From positions 682,001-746,000 of the forward strand of contig NZ_JAFIBY010000001.1 in NCBI RefSeq assembly GCF_017832355.1: a DNA stretch of 64,000 nucleotides. The letters run 5' to 3'. The notes beneath the pieces were generated by a model, which saw only the letters and a list, made by a program, of their open reading frames with translations, did not search any database and was not told the origin of the DNA. Positions 1-9,217 of this stretch are shown one piece after another. How positions within the stretch are numbered: position 1 is the stretch's first letter; the number at the start of each line of letters is the position of its first letter. Origin of the DNA: Serratia sp. PL17. GTDB taxonomy: Bacteria > Pseudomonadota > Gammaproteobacteria > Enterobacterales > Enterobacteriaceae. The position numbers and the translations under genes are program-made.

Positions 1-3
1 AGG

Positions 4-552
4 TTAGCTTTGAGTGGCAAACACCAACAGTTGATACCCTTGCCGGCCGCACTGGAATGGGGCCAGCACCGTCATTTTTAATCCCTGCTGATGAGCCGCC
101 AACGAGTGCGGGTTGTTGTCGTCAATAAACAGGGCGCCCACATCAAATCTCTCACGGGTGTGCGTTTTGACGGCGGCGAACAACTGCTTCAGTACACCTT
201 TGCCACGCCAGGCGGTATTCAGGCACACCGGGCCGTACATAAATACCCGCTGTTCACTCAACGGTCGTCCGTTGAAGGACTCGCCGGCAAGTTTTTCCAG
301 CATTGCATCCACTACCGGCGGTCGCGGCTGTGCGTCCGTGGTCATCAGACAGACAAAACCGGCCAACGCCCGATCTTCAACCGCGACCAGAATACCGAGC
401 CCCTGGTTAATGCGCGCCAATTGCGCTTCGTTCATGTTAGAAACAATAAAACCCTGACGCTTTTGGCTGTCGCTTAAATTGGCCGGGATATTTTGTGTTT
501 GCAGCTGCAGAATGGCGGGGTAATCTTCGGGGCGTGCCTGACGGATAATCAT
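4..552 (-). CDS. GNAT-family N-acetyltransferase
   Basis: A 182-residue single-domain protein of the GNAT acetyltransferase fold, expected to move an acetyl group from acetyl-CoA to an unknown small molecule or protein amine in the cytoplasm. The acetyl-CoA pyrophosphate loop is visible at about residues 112-126 (NTAWRGKGVLKQLF, of the R-x-x-G-x-G type), followed by the usual DDNNPHS..AAHQQGLK stretch near 144-159. The start ATG at 552 gives a normal GNAT length. It lies upstream of msyB on the same strand with a 63-bp gap. The substrate cannot be told from sequence. Confidence 0.85.
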   Translation of the reverse strand: MIIRQARPEDYPAILQLQTQNIPANLSDSQKRQGFIVSNMNEAQLARINQGLGILVAVEDRALAGFVCLMTTDAQPRPPVVDAMLEKLAGESFNGRPLSEQRVFMYGPVCLNTAWRGKGVLKQLFAAVKTHTRERFDVGALFIDDNNPHSLAAHQQGLKMTVLAPFQCGRQGYQLLVFATQS

Positions 553-615
553 AATGCCTCTTTGAAAATTATGGGGATTATGGGCGGGATTTTGCTTGCT
601 CCCGCCCGTTATTAT

Positions 616-993
616 TCAACGTTCGTCCCACTCATCGGCCGCGGTCTGGCCCTCTTCGGTATCCAAGGGTGGGTCGAGTTGGAAATCACCTTCTTCCCAC
701 TCGTGCAGCGTATTTTCGTCTATCCATTCGGCGCTAATCTCGACTTCGTCATAATCACCGTCAAAAATGGCTTGGGCAGCGGCACCACTGCGTAATGTCA
801 GACATTCAACCGATTCGCCTTCTTGCTCGAAAAACTCGGCCTGCCACATGGTCTCACCATCCAACATCACGTATTTTTGCAGATTGAACTGCTGCGGTAC
901 CGGGGGTTCATCATCGTCTCCCCCTTCTGCTGATTCAATAAATTCCTCGCGTGCTGCTTCAATCGCGTCTTCCAGGGTTGCATACAGGCTCAT
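616..993 (-). CDS. msyB: Acidic protein MsyB
   Basis: A 125-residue, strongly acidic cytoplasmic protein matching E. coli MsyB, known as a multicopy suppressor of secretion (secY/secA) defects; its biochemical role is unclear. The C-terminal run ENTLHEWEEGDFQLDPPLD and the ending EGQTAADEWDER are nearly identical to E. coli. I chose the ATG at 993 (MSLYATLEDA) rather than the ATG at 1011, because GGGAGAAGA lies just before it and the E. coli protein begins the same way. Its position near mdtG and lpxL also matches E. coli, although here a block of extra genes separates msyB from mdtG. Confidence 0.93.
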   Translation of the reverse strand: MSLYATLEDAIEAAREEFIESAEGGDDDEPPVPQQFNLQKYVMLDGETMWQAEFFEQEGESVECLTLRSGAAAQAIFDGDYDEVEISAEWIDENTLHEWEEGDFQLDPPLDTEEGQTAADEWDER

Positions 994-1200
994 ATTCTTC
1001 TCCCGTCCCATGAGGTTAATAAAGGATCTTTAAGGGCGCAACGCGCCATGGCTAACATCAGAATTAATTGTTGCCGCACTGGCGCAGGATGCAAATTTTT
1101 TATTGTCCGTTTTGCGACGAAGGTTGTCCGCTGAGCTGGAGCAGGGGATCACCCGGCGGGAAATAATACGCTATTGCTTATGACAGCCCAGGAGATCGCC

Positions 1201-2871
1201 ATGTTAACCAATCCATCAATCAAATATCGCCCATTCCCTCCGGTGACGTTACCTGACCGCCAATGGCCAGGGCGTACCTTGCAGCAGGCTCCCCGCTGGT
1301 GCTCCAGCGATCTGCGTGACGGCAATCAGGCGCTGGCGGAACCCATGGATAATGTTCGCAAACGCCAGTTCTACCAGTTGTTGTTGGCGTGTGGGTTCAA
1401 AGAGATTGAGGTGGCATTTCCTTCTGCGTCACAAACGGATTTTGATTTTGTCCGTTCGTTGATTGATGAACGACTGATCCCGGATGACGTCAATATTCAG
1501 GTACTGACTCAGTCACGAGATGATCTGATTGATCGAACTTTTGAGGCACTGCGTGGCATCCCGCGCGCCATCGTTCATTTATATAACGCTACTGCGCCGA
1601 TGTTCCGCGACATTGTGTTCAAGCAGGACAAGGCGGCGACGGTTGCGCTGGCGGTGAACGGTGCACTGCGCATCCGCCAGCAGTGCGAGCTGCAGCCGGA
1701 AACGGCCTGGTCTTTTGAGTATTCGCCGGAAACGTTTTGTTTTACCGAGCTGGAGTTTGCGCTGGAGATTTGTGAAGCGGTTGCTGATGTGTGGCAGCCT
1801 GGCCCAGGGCGGCCCATGATTATCAACCTGCCGGCCACGGTCGAAGTGAGTACGCCGAATGTTTACGCCGATCAGATTGAGTGGTTTTGTCGTCGCTTCA
1901 GTCAGCGTAACAGCGTGACCATCAGCGTGCATCCGCATAACGATCGGGGGACGGGGGTGGCCTGCGCCGAACTGGCGATGCTGGCCGGTGCCGATCGGGT
2001 GGAAGGTTGCCTGTTCGGCAACGGTGAACGCACCGGCAATGTCGATCTGGTGACGCTGGCACTCAATCTGTATACCCAGGGCATTGCGCCGGGGCTGGAT
2101 TTCAGCCAGTTAAAGCATGTTGTTGAGGTGGTCGAACAGTGTAATCAGTTACCGGTACATCCGCGGCATCCTTATGCTGGCGAGCTGGTTTTCACCGCCT
2201 TTTCCGGTTCACATCAAGATGCGATCAAAAAAGGGTTTGCTGCCCAACAGCATCGACAGGACGGTCTGTGGCAAGTGCCTTATCTGCCGCTTGATCCGGC
2301 GGACGTCGGTTGCAGTTATGAAGCGGTGATTCGGGTTAACAGCCAATCAGGCAAAAGCGGGGCGGCTTGGTTACTGGAACAAAACCATGGGCTGTCGTTG
2401 CCGCGTGGGTTACAGATTGATTTCAGCAAGGTGGTGCAGCAAGCGACGGATGGCAGCGGCAAAGAGATGACCACTGCCGAGCTGTGGCGCTTGTTTCGTA
2501 TCAACTATGGTCTGGTGGAGCAACCGCGTTTGCAATTGCTGAGCTATCAGACGGAAAGCCACGGCGTCGAGGCCTACAGCTTTAGTGCTCGGGTGTTGTT
2601 TGACGGGCATCAACAACGGTTACTGGGGGTTGGCAACGGCCTGCTGTCCAGTGCGGTGGATGCGTTGCGCCAACGGTTTGGCTTGAGTATGGCAATAGAA
2701 GACTACCATGAGCACACGTTAGGGCATCAGAGCCACAGCCGTGCGGTTGCCTATATTCGCTGTACTCTGGCGCATGGCGAGGCCGCTTACGGTGTGGGAA
2801 TCGACGTCGATTCCGCCAGCGCCTCGCTGCAAGCGTTATTCAATGTTGCGGCGCGCTACCTGGTGAAGTAA
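1201..2871 (+). CDS. 2-isopropylmalate synthase, long (LeuA type 2) form
   Basis: A 556-residue alpha-isopropylmalate synthase that condenses 2-oxoisovalerate with acetyl-CoA in the first committed step of leucine synthesis. The TIM-barrel has the HMGL-family signature [11 protein letters not shown] near residues 34-44 (metal and catalytic residues) and the metal-binding HPHND motif followed by [17 protein letters not shown]-terminal LeuA dimer domain follows, the usual site of leucine feedback. It belongs to the longer branch known from actinobacteria rather than to the enterobacterial leuABCD enzyme. The ATG at 1201 follows a CAGGAGATCGCC ribosome site; ATGs at 1174 and 1180 are less likely. 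It stands alone, with no leuBCD nearby, so it is probably a second IPMS. Its 3' end overlaps the convergent AraC gene by 16 bp. Confidence 0.9.
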   Translation: MLTNPSIKYRPFPPVTLPDRQWPGRTLQQAPRWCSSDLRDGNQALAEPMDNVRKRQFYQLLLACGFKEIEVAFPSASQTDFDFVRSLIDERLIPDDVNIQVLTQSRDDLIDRTFEALRGIPRAIVHLYNATAPMFRDIVFKQDKAATVALAVNGALRIRQQCELQPETAWSFEYSPETFCFTELEFALEICEAVADVWQPGPGRPMIINLPATVEVSTPNVYADQIEWFCRRFSQRNSVTISVHPHNDRGTGVACAELAMLAGADRVEGCLFGNGERTGNVDLVTLALNLYTQGIAPGLDFSQLKHVVEVVEQCNQLPVHPRHPYAGELVFTAFSGSHQDAIKKGFAAQQHRQDGLWQVPYLPLDPADVGCSYEAVIRVNSQSGKSGAAWLLEQNHGLSLPRGLQIDFSKVVQQATDGSGKEMTTAELWRLFRINYGLVEQPRLQLLSYQTESHGVEAYSFSARVLFDGHQQRLLGVGNGLLSSAVDALRQRFGLSMAIEDYHEHTLGHQSHSRAVAYIRCTLAHGEAAYGVGIDVDSASASLQALFNVAARYLVK

Positions 2872-3617
2872 GCGCTGGGTGCAACGCCCAATACGCGGCG
2901 AAACATGGCGCTGAAAGCACTCGGGCTGTCGTAGCCTAAATCCAGCGCCACTTCCAATACTGAATGCCCGGCAGCCAGGGCGTTCAGTGCGGCCAGTAAA
3001 CGTGCACGGCGTACCCAATCGCCAAAGCGCAACCCTGTCTCTCGTTGGAATCGGCGCGACAGTGTGCGGCCGCTGACGTTGATGTAACCGGCGGCGTGCT
3101 CTAATTCCCAGGGGTGTGCCAAGGATTGCTGAATATGTCTGCACAACGACAGTAAAGCTTCACTGCGGGGTTCTGGCAAATTCAACGGCAGAATCGGCAG
3201 GACGCGCAACTCATCCAGAATCAGCTCCATGATCCGCTCCTCACGACCGCCTACGGGATAATCCACCGCAATATCCATCGCGCAGATAATCAGCTCGCGC
3301 AGCAGCGGTGAGATTTGTACCACCTCGCAGCGTGCAGGGAGATCGGCGCGTGCCAGCGGATCGACCAACAGGGCTCTTGCCGCCACTCTGCCGGTGATGC
3401 GTAGGCTGTGTTCAACCCGTGCAGGCAACCAGACACCCCGCCCAGGTGGCACCACCCAGCTTCCCTGACGGGTATTCACCTGTACCACGCCGCTAAGACT
3501 GTGAATTAATTGCGCACAGTCATGGTAGTGAGGCGGTTCGAAGTCGCCGTGTTGATAATCTTTGGAGACCGGCACAATTGAGCGATTGGCGGGCACAGCG
3601 CCATGGAAAAGCAGCAT
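2856..3617 (-). CDS. AraC-family regulator with N-terminal cupin
   Basis: A transcription factor with an N-terminal cupin sensor ([10 protein letters not shown] near the start, then a glycine-rich [12 protein letters not shown] strand) and a C-terminal pair of AraC helix-turn-helix motifs ([21 protein letters not shown], then [25 protein letters not shown]). This architecture resembles E. coli NimR (YeaM), which controls an efflux gene; the ligand and target here are unknown. The start is uncertain: ATG 3617 gives about 253 residues and ATG 3665 adds 16 untypical residues, and neither has a strong ribosome site. It converges on the isopropylmalate synthase gene and diverges from the ArsR operon. 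Confidence 0.88.
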   Translation of the reverse strand: MLLFHGAVPANRSIVPVSKDYQHGDFEPPHYHDCAQLIHSLSGVVQVNTRQGSWVVPPGRGVWLPARVEHSLRITGRVAARALLVDPLARADLPARCEVVQISPLLRELIICAMDIAVDYPVGGREERIMELILDELRVLPILPLNLPEPRSEALLSLCRHIQQSLAHPWELEHAAGYINVSGRTLSRRFQRETGLRFGDWVRRARLLAALNALAAGHSVLEVALDLGYDSPSAFSAMFRRVLGVAPSAYFTR

Positions 3618-3707
3618 TATTGGGGCATCCCGATACGCGGAGAAATGATAACGGCAGCATGCCATGCTGAAACATTTCGTACCAGCCTATGGCAGAGTGA
3701 TAAATTA

Positions 3708-3745
3708 TAGTATATAAACATATAATATATAATTTAGTATATTGT
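3708..3745. promoter_or_regulatory. AT-rich promoter/operator of the ArsR (BigR-like) operon
   Basis: This 38-bp stretch is nearly pure A/T and holds two direct copies of TAGTATAT (3708-3715 and 3736-3743) around a TATAAT at 3721-3726. It sits just before the ArsR-type gene. BigR/YgaV repressors are known to bind AT-rich sites over their own promoter, so autoregulation is inferred. Confidence 0.5.
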
Positions 3746-3758
3746 TTGGGGTGAAGCA

Positions 3759-4070
3759 ATGGATATCGGCAGTATGCGACAGGCGGCGGCACAGGCAGGA
3801 ACGCTGCTGCGGGCGCTGGGTAATGAGGACCGTTTGCTACTTCTTTGCCAGCTTAGCCAGGGTGAAATGTCGGTAGGGGAATTGGCGCTGGCGCTGGATA
3901 TTCGTCAGCCAACCCTTTCGCAGCAGCTTGGTGTATTGCGGCAGGAAGGGCTGGTGTCAACGCGTCGGGAGGGTAAGCAAATCTACTACGTCGTGAGTGA
4001 TGAAAAAGCCTTGGCGGTGATCCATACGTTGTATCAGCTCTATTGTCCGCAACCGGGAGAGTCACGATGA
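3759..4070 (+). CDS. ArsR-family repressor, BigR/YgaV persulfide-sensor type
   Basis: A 103-residue winged-helix repressor of the ArsR/SmtB fold (helix-turn-helix around QPTLSQQLGVLRQEGLV, wing RREGKQIYYVV). It carries exactly two cysteines, Cys30 (LLLLCQLSQ) and Cys96 (LYCPQP), 66 residues apart. BigR, SqrR and YgaV use such a pair to sense persulfide or polysulfide by forming a disulfide or trisulfide link. The ATG at 3759 has a GGGGTGAAGC ribosome site. Its stop overlaps the next gene's start (ATGA), so it should control the three genes behind it. The persulfide role is inferred from the cysteine pair and the YeeE/YedE neighbours. Confidence 0.88.
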   Translation: MDIGSMRQAAAQAGTLLRALGNEDRLLLLCQLSQGEMSVGELALALDIRQPTLSQQLGVLRQEGLVSTRREGKQIYYVVSDEKALAVIHTLYQLYCPQPGESR

Positions 4071-4501
4071 GCATCGATTGGCAGCACTTTACGCCAGCGT
4101 CATCCCTGATTGGGGGGGGCATTATCGGTATTGCGGTGGCACTGCTGTTGCTGTTTAACGGCCGTATTGCGGGTATCAGTGGGATTACCGGTGGCCTGTT
4201 GACACCTCAAGGCAAAGAGAAGCGTTGGCGGGCCGCATTTCTTATCGGGTTACTGATTTCTCCCTGGCTGTACCGTATGGCGGTACCCTTACCGGTAATG
4301 CCGATCAGTGGCAGCAGTTTATGGCTGATTTCTGCGGGATTGCTGGTTGGTTTGGGAACGCGGTTGGGCGGTGGCTGCACCAGCGGTCACGGTGTTTGCG
4401 GCACGGCAAGATTAGCGCCGCGTTCGCTGGCGGCTACGGCGGTATTTATGCTGCTGGGCTTTATTACGGTATGGGCCGTCCGTCATTGGGTGGGGGCTTA
4501 A
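4067..4501 (+). CDS. YeeE/YedE-family membrane protein, first half-transporter
   Basis: A 144-residue integral membrane protein with about four helices and the family signature GTRLGGGCTSGHGVCG, whose cysteines in TsuA/YeeE transporters handle thiosulfate or related sulfane sulfur. It is a half-size protein of the PmpA type, paired with the following gene. The ATG at 4067 overlaps the repressor stop codon, and the earlier TTG at 4043 is less likely. The likely role is moving reduced sulfur compounds across the inner membrane under control of the upstream ArsR protein. Confidence 0.87.
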   Translation: MSIDWQHFTPASSLIGGGIIGIAVALLLLFNGRIAGISGITGGLLTPQGKEKRWRAAFLIGLLISPWLYRMAVPLPVMPISGSSLWLISAGLLVGLGTRLGGGCTSGHGVCGTARLAPRSLAATAVFMLLGFITVWAVRHWVGA

Positions 4502-4505
4502 CCGC

Positions 4506-4925
4506 ATGTTCAAACTCCTGTTTGCTTTACTGAGTGGCGCTATTTTCGGTCTCGGTTTGATGATTGCCGGGATGGCTAATCCGGCCAAAGTAGTGGCTTT
4601 TCTCGATATTACCGGTCAGTGGGATCCGTCATTGGCTTTGGTCATGGTGGGGGCGATAGCCGTGGCGGCACCCGCATTCCTTTGGGCGCGTCGTCGGCAG
4701 CATGCTTTACTGGGTGAGGAGATGCAGATTCCCACCAACAGACGCCTGGATCGTCGTTTACTGATCGGCAGTGCGTTATTCGGGATTGGTTGGGGAATGG
4801 CGGGCATTTGCCCAGGGCCGGCCTGGGTACTTGCCGGAGCGGGATCCTTGGCTGGGGTGCAGTTTGTTGTGGCGATGTTGGTGGGAATGGCCCTGTATGA
4901 AACGATGATACTACGGAGAAAATAA
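4506..4925 (+). CDS. YeeE/YedE-family membrane protein, second half-transporter
   Basis: A 139-residue membrane protein with four predicted helices (starting LLFALLSGAIFGLGLMIAG) and the partner motif GWGMAGICPGPAW, which holds one cysteine. It is the PmpB-like half that pairs with the preceding protein to form one YeeE/YedE-type channel for sulfur compounds. It begins 5 bp after the first half, and its TAA stop overlaps the ATG of the VOC gene by one base, so the four genes are translationally linked. Confidence 0.86.
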   Translation: MFKLLFALLSGAIFGLGLMIAGMANPAKVVAFLDITGQWDPSLALVMVGAIAVAAPAFLWARRRQHALLGEEMQIPTNRRLDRRLLIGSALFGIGWGMAGICPGPAWVLAGAGSLAGVQFVVAMLVGMALYETMILRRK

Positions 4926-5323
4926 TGGCAACAGCTAACGTGGTGCTGCGTATTGCACGTCCGACCGACAGGTTACAGGAGATAGCGGCCCTGTACTGCC
5001 AAGGGCTGGGTTTCGAACGGCTGGGTGAGTTCGAGGATCATCAGGGATTTGACGGCGTGATGGTTGGGCATCCGGAGCATGGTTACCACCTGGAATTCAC
5101 TCACCATCGCGGTGTCAACGTGGGGCAGGCGCCGACGCAGGACCATCTGCTGGTGTTTTATTTACCGGATGAAAAGGCGTGGCTGGCAGGATGCCAACGT
5201 ATGTCGGCCGCCGGTTTTAGGCGCGTTGTGGCATATAACCCCTATTGGGATGTCAACGGACGGACATTCGAAGATCTGGACGGTTATCGGGTAGTGTTAC
5301 AACAACGGGCGTGGGAAGCATAA
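4925..5323 (+). CDS. VOC (glyoxalase/dioxygenase fold) protein
   Basis: A 132-residue single VOC-fold protein with two beta-alpha-beta-beta-beta modules (VVLRIARPTDRLQEIAALYCQGLGFERL first, NPYWDVNGRTFEDLDGYRVVL last). Candidate metal ligands are the His in YHLEFTHH and the Glu in TFEDLDGY. Its reaction is unknown. Being last in a persulfide-type operon suggests it acts on a sulfur-containing or thiol-adduct substrate, but that is guilt by association only. Confidence 0.83.
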   Translation: MATANVVLRIARPTDRLQEIAALYCQGLGFERLGEFEDHQGFDGVMVGHPEHGYHLEFTHHRGVNVGQAPTQDHLLVFYLPDEKAWLAGCQRMSAAGFRRVVAYNPYWDVNGRTFEDLDGYRVVLQQRAWEA

Positions 5324-5352
5324 AAAAAGCCAGCGCACCGGGCGCTGGCTGA
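5322..5352. terminator. Bidirectional terminator between VOC gene and peptide permease
   Basis: A 9-bp perfect stem AGCCAGCGC (5328-5336) with GCGCTGGCT (5342-5350) around ACCGG. The A-run at 5322-5328 gives a clean U-tract for the leftward permease transcript; the rightward side is weaker. Confidence 0.8.
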
Positions 5353-5372
5353 AGGGTTAAGCGAAACCGTTA

Positions 5373-6926
5373 TCAGGCATTGGTTGCCGGTTTCTGTGCG
5401 CTTTTACCCTGGGTATTTTCCAGCATGCGACGGATCGGTACGATCAGCAGCGTCAATACTGCGGCGCAGATCAACAGCGCAATAGAGCAGCGGGCAAACA
5501 GGTCAGGCAGCATTTCCAGTTGGTCGGCTTTTACATGGCCACCAATCAGGCCTGCGGCCAGGTTGCCCAGCGCACTGGCACAGAACCACAGGCCCATCAT
5601 CTGGCCGCGCATTCTTTCTGGCGCCAACAGCGTCATGGTTGCCAGCCCGATTGGGCTAAGGCACAGCTCACCCAGCGTCAGCATCAAAATACTGCCAACC
5701 AGCCACAGCGGGGATACGCCTGCGCCAGCATTGCCCAGCACGTTCTGTGCTGCCAGCATCATCAGACCAAAACCTGCCGCGGCAAACAGAATACCGATAA
5801 CAAACTTGGTGATGCTGCTCAGGCGCACTTTATTGCGTGCCAGAGCAGGCCATGCCCAGCTAAACACCGGGGCAAGCAGAATAATGAACAGCGCGTTGAT
5901 TGACTGGAACCACACCGCAGGGATCTCGAAGTCGCCAATCATACGGTTGGTGTAGTCGTTGGCGAACAAGTTGAACGATGTTGGTTTCTGTTCGAAAGCG
6001 GACCAGAAGAACGCCGCAGATACCAGCAGAATAAAGCACACCAGCAGGCGCGCGCGTTCTTTGCGACTAAGGCCGGCAAACACGAACAGGTAAATAAAGT
6101 ACAGGGTTACCGAGGCCGCAATGACGTATACCAGCATGCTGGCTACGGCGACAGGGTTAATCACGATGATGCCTTGGGCAATCAGGGTAACAACCACGGC
6201 GACGCCGATGGCCAATGCAATCAACCAGGCACCAACGCCATTTTTCTTGGTTACAGGGCTATTCCAGGTTGAGTCCAGGCCAAATTCGCTGTCATAGCGT
6301 TTCATCGCCGGTACCGCAAAGACGCGGAAGATCACCAGTGCCACCAGCATACCGATACCCCCGATGCCGAAGCCCCAATGCCAGCCGTGCGAACGGATCA
6401 ACCAGCCAGAGATCAACGGGGCGATAAACGAGCCCATGTTGATGCCCATATAGAACAGCGAGAAGCCACCGTCACGGCGATTGTCGCCTTTTTTATACAG
6501 GGTGCCCACCATCACCGAGATACAGGTTTTAAATAAACCGGAACCCAGCACGATAAACATCAGACCAATGAAGAACAGGTTATTGCCCATGATGGCGGAC
6601 AGGGCGATCGACAGATGACCAAGAGCGATCATAATCGAGCCGTACCAGACGGCTTTTTGCTGGCCAAGCCAGTTATCTGCTAACCAGCCGCCCGGCAGGG
6701 CGGCAAGGTACATACTGCCGGCGAAAATACCCACAATTGCCGAGGCATTTTCACGTGCGAGACCCATACCCCCGTCATAGACCGTCGCGGCCATAAACAG
6801 GATCAGTAATGGGCGAATACCGTAAAACGAGAACCGCTCCCACATTTCTGTAAAGAATAGGGATCCCAGCGGATAGGGATGGCCGAAGAATGTCCGACTT
6901 TCTTGTTTATTAACAGAGGATTGCAT
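5373..6926 (-). CDS. Proton-dependent oligopeptide transporter (POT/PTR2, Dtp type)
   Basis: A 517-residue inner-membrane transporter of the POT family, which imports di- and tripeptides with protons. The family signature ExxERFxxYG is present as EMWERFSFYG near residue 28, and the second PTR2 region GLFKTCISVMVGTLY...DGGFSLFYMGINMGSF is clear. About 14 helices are expected, as in DtpA-D. The hydrophilic tail ENTQGKSAQKPATNA is short. Which Dtp paralogue it corresponds to cannot be settled. It has its own 473-bp upstream region and a terminator behind it, so it is probably monocistronic. Confidence 0.92.
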   Translation of the reverse strand: MQSSVNKQESRTFFGHPYPLGSLFFTEMWERFSFYGIRPLLILFMAATVYDGGMGLARENASAIVGIFAGSMYLAALPGGWLADNWLGQQKAVWYGSIMIALGHLSIALSAIMGNNLFFIGLMFIVLGSGLFKTCISVMVGTLYKKGDNRRDGGFSLFYMGINMGSFIAPLISGWLIRSHGWHWGFGIGGIGMLVALVIFRVFAVPAMKRYDSEFGLDSTWNSPVTKKNGVGAWLIALAIGVAVVVTLIAQGIIVINPVAVASMLVYVIAASVTLYFIYLFVFAGLSRKERARLLVCFILLVSAAFFWSAFEQKPTSFNLFANDYTNRMIGDFEIPAVWFQSINALFIILLAPVFSWAWPALARNKVRLSSITKFVIGILFAAAGFGLMMLAAQNVLGNAGAGVSPLWLVGSILMLTLGELCLSPIGLATMTLLAPERMRGQMMGLWFCASALGNLAAGLIGGHVKADQLEMLPDLFARCSIALLICAAVLTLLIVPIRRMLENTQGKSAQKPATNA

Positions 6927-7259
6927 AACGTCTTCCCAATAAAATGCGCTGCATTGATGCAGCTTATACTGTGGTATGTATGTGTATTTAAGGAAGGTGA
7001 CCCACCCAGTGCGGATTACCCGACAAAACCGCGGCCGCAGCGCCCGTTAACCGTGGAAAGCGCGTTGGTCTTTTTTCACTTGGCCAATGGTTTACATTGG
7101 GCGTGATATTATTTAACCATTTGATAACTGGATGATGGTTTTGTCTAGTCCCTGTATCCCATTTTTTAGATGAAAAGTCGACAAACATCTACTTTTCTGG
7201 TTTTTATGTTGGTTGGGAAGTGAATGTTATTGACAGGCGGTTTATTGCGCTAAAAGTTT

Positions 7260-7283
7260 ATTATTTGTTTAAAAACAAATAAT
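7260..7283. repeat. Perfect 24-bp AT-rich palindrome in a 473-bp intergenic gap
   Basis: Arms ATTATTTGTTT (7260-7270) and AAACAAATAAT (7273-7283) are perfect complements around AA. It lies 334 bp upstream of the peptide permease start and 117 bp past the mdtG stop. It may be an operator; as a hairpin it has no G/C and would terminate poorly. The rest of 6927-7399 shows no gene that I can support, only AT-rich promoter-like DNA. Confidence 0.55.
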
Positions 7284-7399
7284 TAAAACGTGATTGTGTT
7301 TGTTGTCGTTGCAGAAGAGACTGCATGGGGTATCAATACTAAAAGTAGGGTAAACGGGCCATCGACCCATTTAGGTGAGGGAGTTGGTGATAAATACAG

Positions 7400-8638
7400 C
7401 TATTGCTCTTCCTGCAGGGTATCTTCTCTCATTCGTGCCGGACGCCGTTGTAAACACCACCAGGAATAAATGGCGTTGAATAGCACCACCAAAGCAGTGA
7501 CGCAAAATACCGTACGGAAGCCATAACTGGCAGATACTGCTGCCCCTAACAGCGGACCGCTGACGTTGCCGATGTCGCGGAAAGACTGGTTATAGCTAAA
7601 TATCCGTCCGGCGACCTGGTTGGTACAGTTGTAGATCAGCAGTGTTTGCACAGCCGGTAATAGCGCGCCGTCGGCAGCGCCAAGCAGGAAGCGTAATACA
7701 CCCAACTGCCATGGCGTTTGCACAAAGGCCATGGGGATCAGCAACAACACCGAGACGATCAGCATAACGACCAGAATGCGTTCTGGACCGATCCTGTCAC
7801 CGAGTTTGCCCAGCCGGGGGGCACTCATCAGCGCGGCGACGCCCGGCACCGAGGCGATCAAACCGCTGACAAAGGCCAGGTTATGGATATTGCCAGCTAA
7901 ATCGCGGACATACAGCGTCAGAATAGGTGCAATGGACCCGGTGGCAATTTGAATAATCATGGTTGTGACAAACAGACTGAGGATCAGCTTGGGGCTTTTC
8001 AGCGCAGCGAACACCTGCCGGGCGTGCAGCATGTCCTTTTTCTGCACTGGGGTGAATTGTTCTTTTACGCACAGCAGCGTCAGGATAAAGCAGACCAACA
8101 GCACGGCAGCAGTGATATAGAACACAGGCCGCAATCCGTACTGATCGGCTAACAGACCGCCGATCAGTGGCCCAATCAATGCACCGCTGACGCCGCCTGT
8201 CGATAGCGTGCCCAAGGCCCACCCGCTGCGATTTCTTGGTACCTGCGTGGCAATTAGCGCGTTAGCATTGGGAATAAAGCCGCCGAGGAGACCCAGAACT
8301 GCTCGTAGCGCCAAAAACTGCCATATATTCTGCGCCATTCCCATCAACAGCATCACAATCGACATCCCCAACGCCGAACGTAGCAGCATGAGCTTACGCC
8401 CACGGCGGTCAGCCAATCCCCCCCAGAATGGGGAGGCAATTGCAGAAAACAGGAAGGTAATACTGAATACCAATCCAGACCACATATTCAGCGCTTCGTG
8501 ACCGGTTACACCAAGGGTTTCCACATAAAGCGGAAGGAAAGGCATGATCAGGCTGAATGCGGCGCCGGTGAGGAAACACCCTAGCCAGGTGACAAAAAGA
8601 TTGCGTTTCCAGTTGATGGGGTCTGGTGCCGAAGCCAT
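7400..8638 (-). CDS. mdtG: Multidrug efflux MFS transporter MdtG
   Basis: A 412-residue 12-helix major facilitator protein close to E. coli MdtG (YceE), a proton-driven drug exporter linked to fosfomycin and deoxycholate resistance and to the marA/soxS/rob regulon. Near-identical segments include [20 protein letters not shown], the loop [20 protein letters not shown] (MFS motif A) and [11 protein letters not shown]. It lies upstream of lpxL on the same strand, as in E. coli. I did not find a confident mar box upstream. An 8-bp inverted repeat (GCTTTGCT at 8662 with AGCAAAGC at 8687) lies just before the start. Confidence 0.95.
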   Translation of the reverse strand: MASAPDPINWKRNLFVTWLGCFLTGAAFSLIMPFLPLYVETLGVTGHEALNMWSGLVFSITFLFSAIASPFWGGLADRRGRKLMLLRSALGMSIVMLLMGMAQNIWQFLALRAVLGLLGGFIPNANALIATQVPRNRSGWALGTLSTGGVSGALIGPLIGGLLADQYGLRPVFYITAAVLLVCFILTLLCVKEQFTPVQKKDMLHARQVFAALKSPKLILSLFVTTMIIQIATGSIAPILTLYVRDLAGNIHNLAFVSGLIASVPGVAALMSAPRLGKLGDRIGPERILVVMLIVSVLLLIPMAFVQTPWQLGVLRFLLGAADGALLPAVQTLLIYNCTNQVAGRIFSYNQSFRDIGNVSGPLLGAAVSASYGFRTVFCVTALVVLFNAIYSWWCLQRRPARMREDTLQEEQ

Positions 8639-8833
8639 AAGTGCCTGCTGCTGAGGAGGACGCTTTGCTTTTGTGTGGAGGCAAGGAGCAAAGCAAAAAA
8701 GTTAGCCTGGTAAGTATGCGCTTAATTATAGACGGCATCAATTGATGTGGTGGGGGATGCGAGGAAAATGAAATAAAGTTTTAAAAATAGCGTATTGGCA
8801 ATATTCCGCGCTGTGCGCGCGGAAAAAGTCTAT

Positions 8834-9118
8834 TTAAAGCCCGGCGAGTTGTTCGAAACCCTTGGACGTGGTCGAGAGGGCGACATCGGTAATCTCATAG
8901 TGGGCAACGGCATTGAAGGGATCTTGCGCCACAATGGCATCCAATTGCGAACGTTCGATGCCTTTCACCAGGATTACACCGCCGGTACGTGGGTTCTTGC
9001 GGCCGGAGGCGATAAAGGTGCCGTCCTCGAAATATTTCTTCAGCCAGGCGACATGCCCTTCAAGGTGACTGTCCACTTCTGCTATCGGGCGGTGGTAGGT
9101 GAGGTTAACGATGTACAT
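8834..9118 (-). CDS. YciI-like protein (YCII domain)
   Basis: A 94-residue protein of the YCII/ferredoxin-like fold (MYIVNLTYHRPIAEVDSHLEGHVAWL at the start). The conserved His-Asp pair of the family is suggested by the HLEGHVAWLKKYFEDG region, followed by FIASGRKNPRTGGVILV. E. coli YciI belongs to this family; its function is unknown, and in other bacteria the fold acts as a dechlorinase or dioxygenase-like domain. It lies between mdtG and lpxL, a place where E. coli has no gene. Function cannot be assigned. Confidence 0.85.
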   Translation of the reverse strand: MYIVNLTYHRPIAEVDSHLEGHVAWLKKYFEDGTFIASGRKNPRTGGVILVKGIERSQLDAIVAQDPFNAVAHYEITDVALSTTSKGFEQLAGL

Positions 9119-9187
9119 AACAACTCCAGGATGAGCGACAAAGGCTTACCATCCCACCGTTGCCGACGTTTCTCAAGATCTGCGGTA

Positions 9188-9212
9188 TAAAAAACCCGCC
9201 AAACGGCGGGTT
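9188..9212 (-). terminator. Terminator downstream of lpxL
   Basis: Stem AACCCGCC (9193-9200) with GGCGGGTT (9205-9212). On the minus strand the hairpin is followed by a T-run (9188-9194), a typical intrinsic terminator for the leftward lpxL transcript. Confidence 0.8.
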
Positions 9213-9217
9213 AGGGG

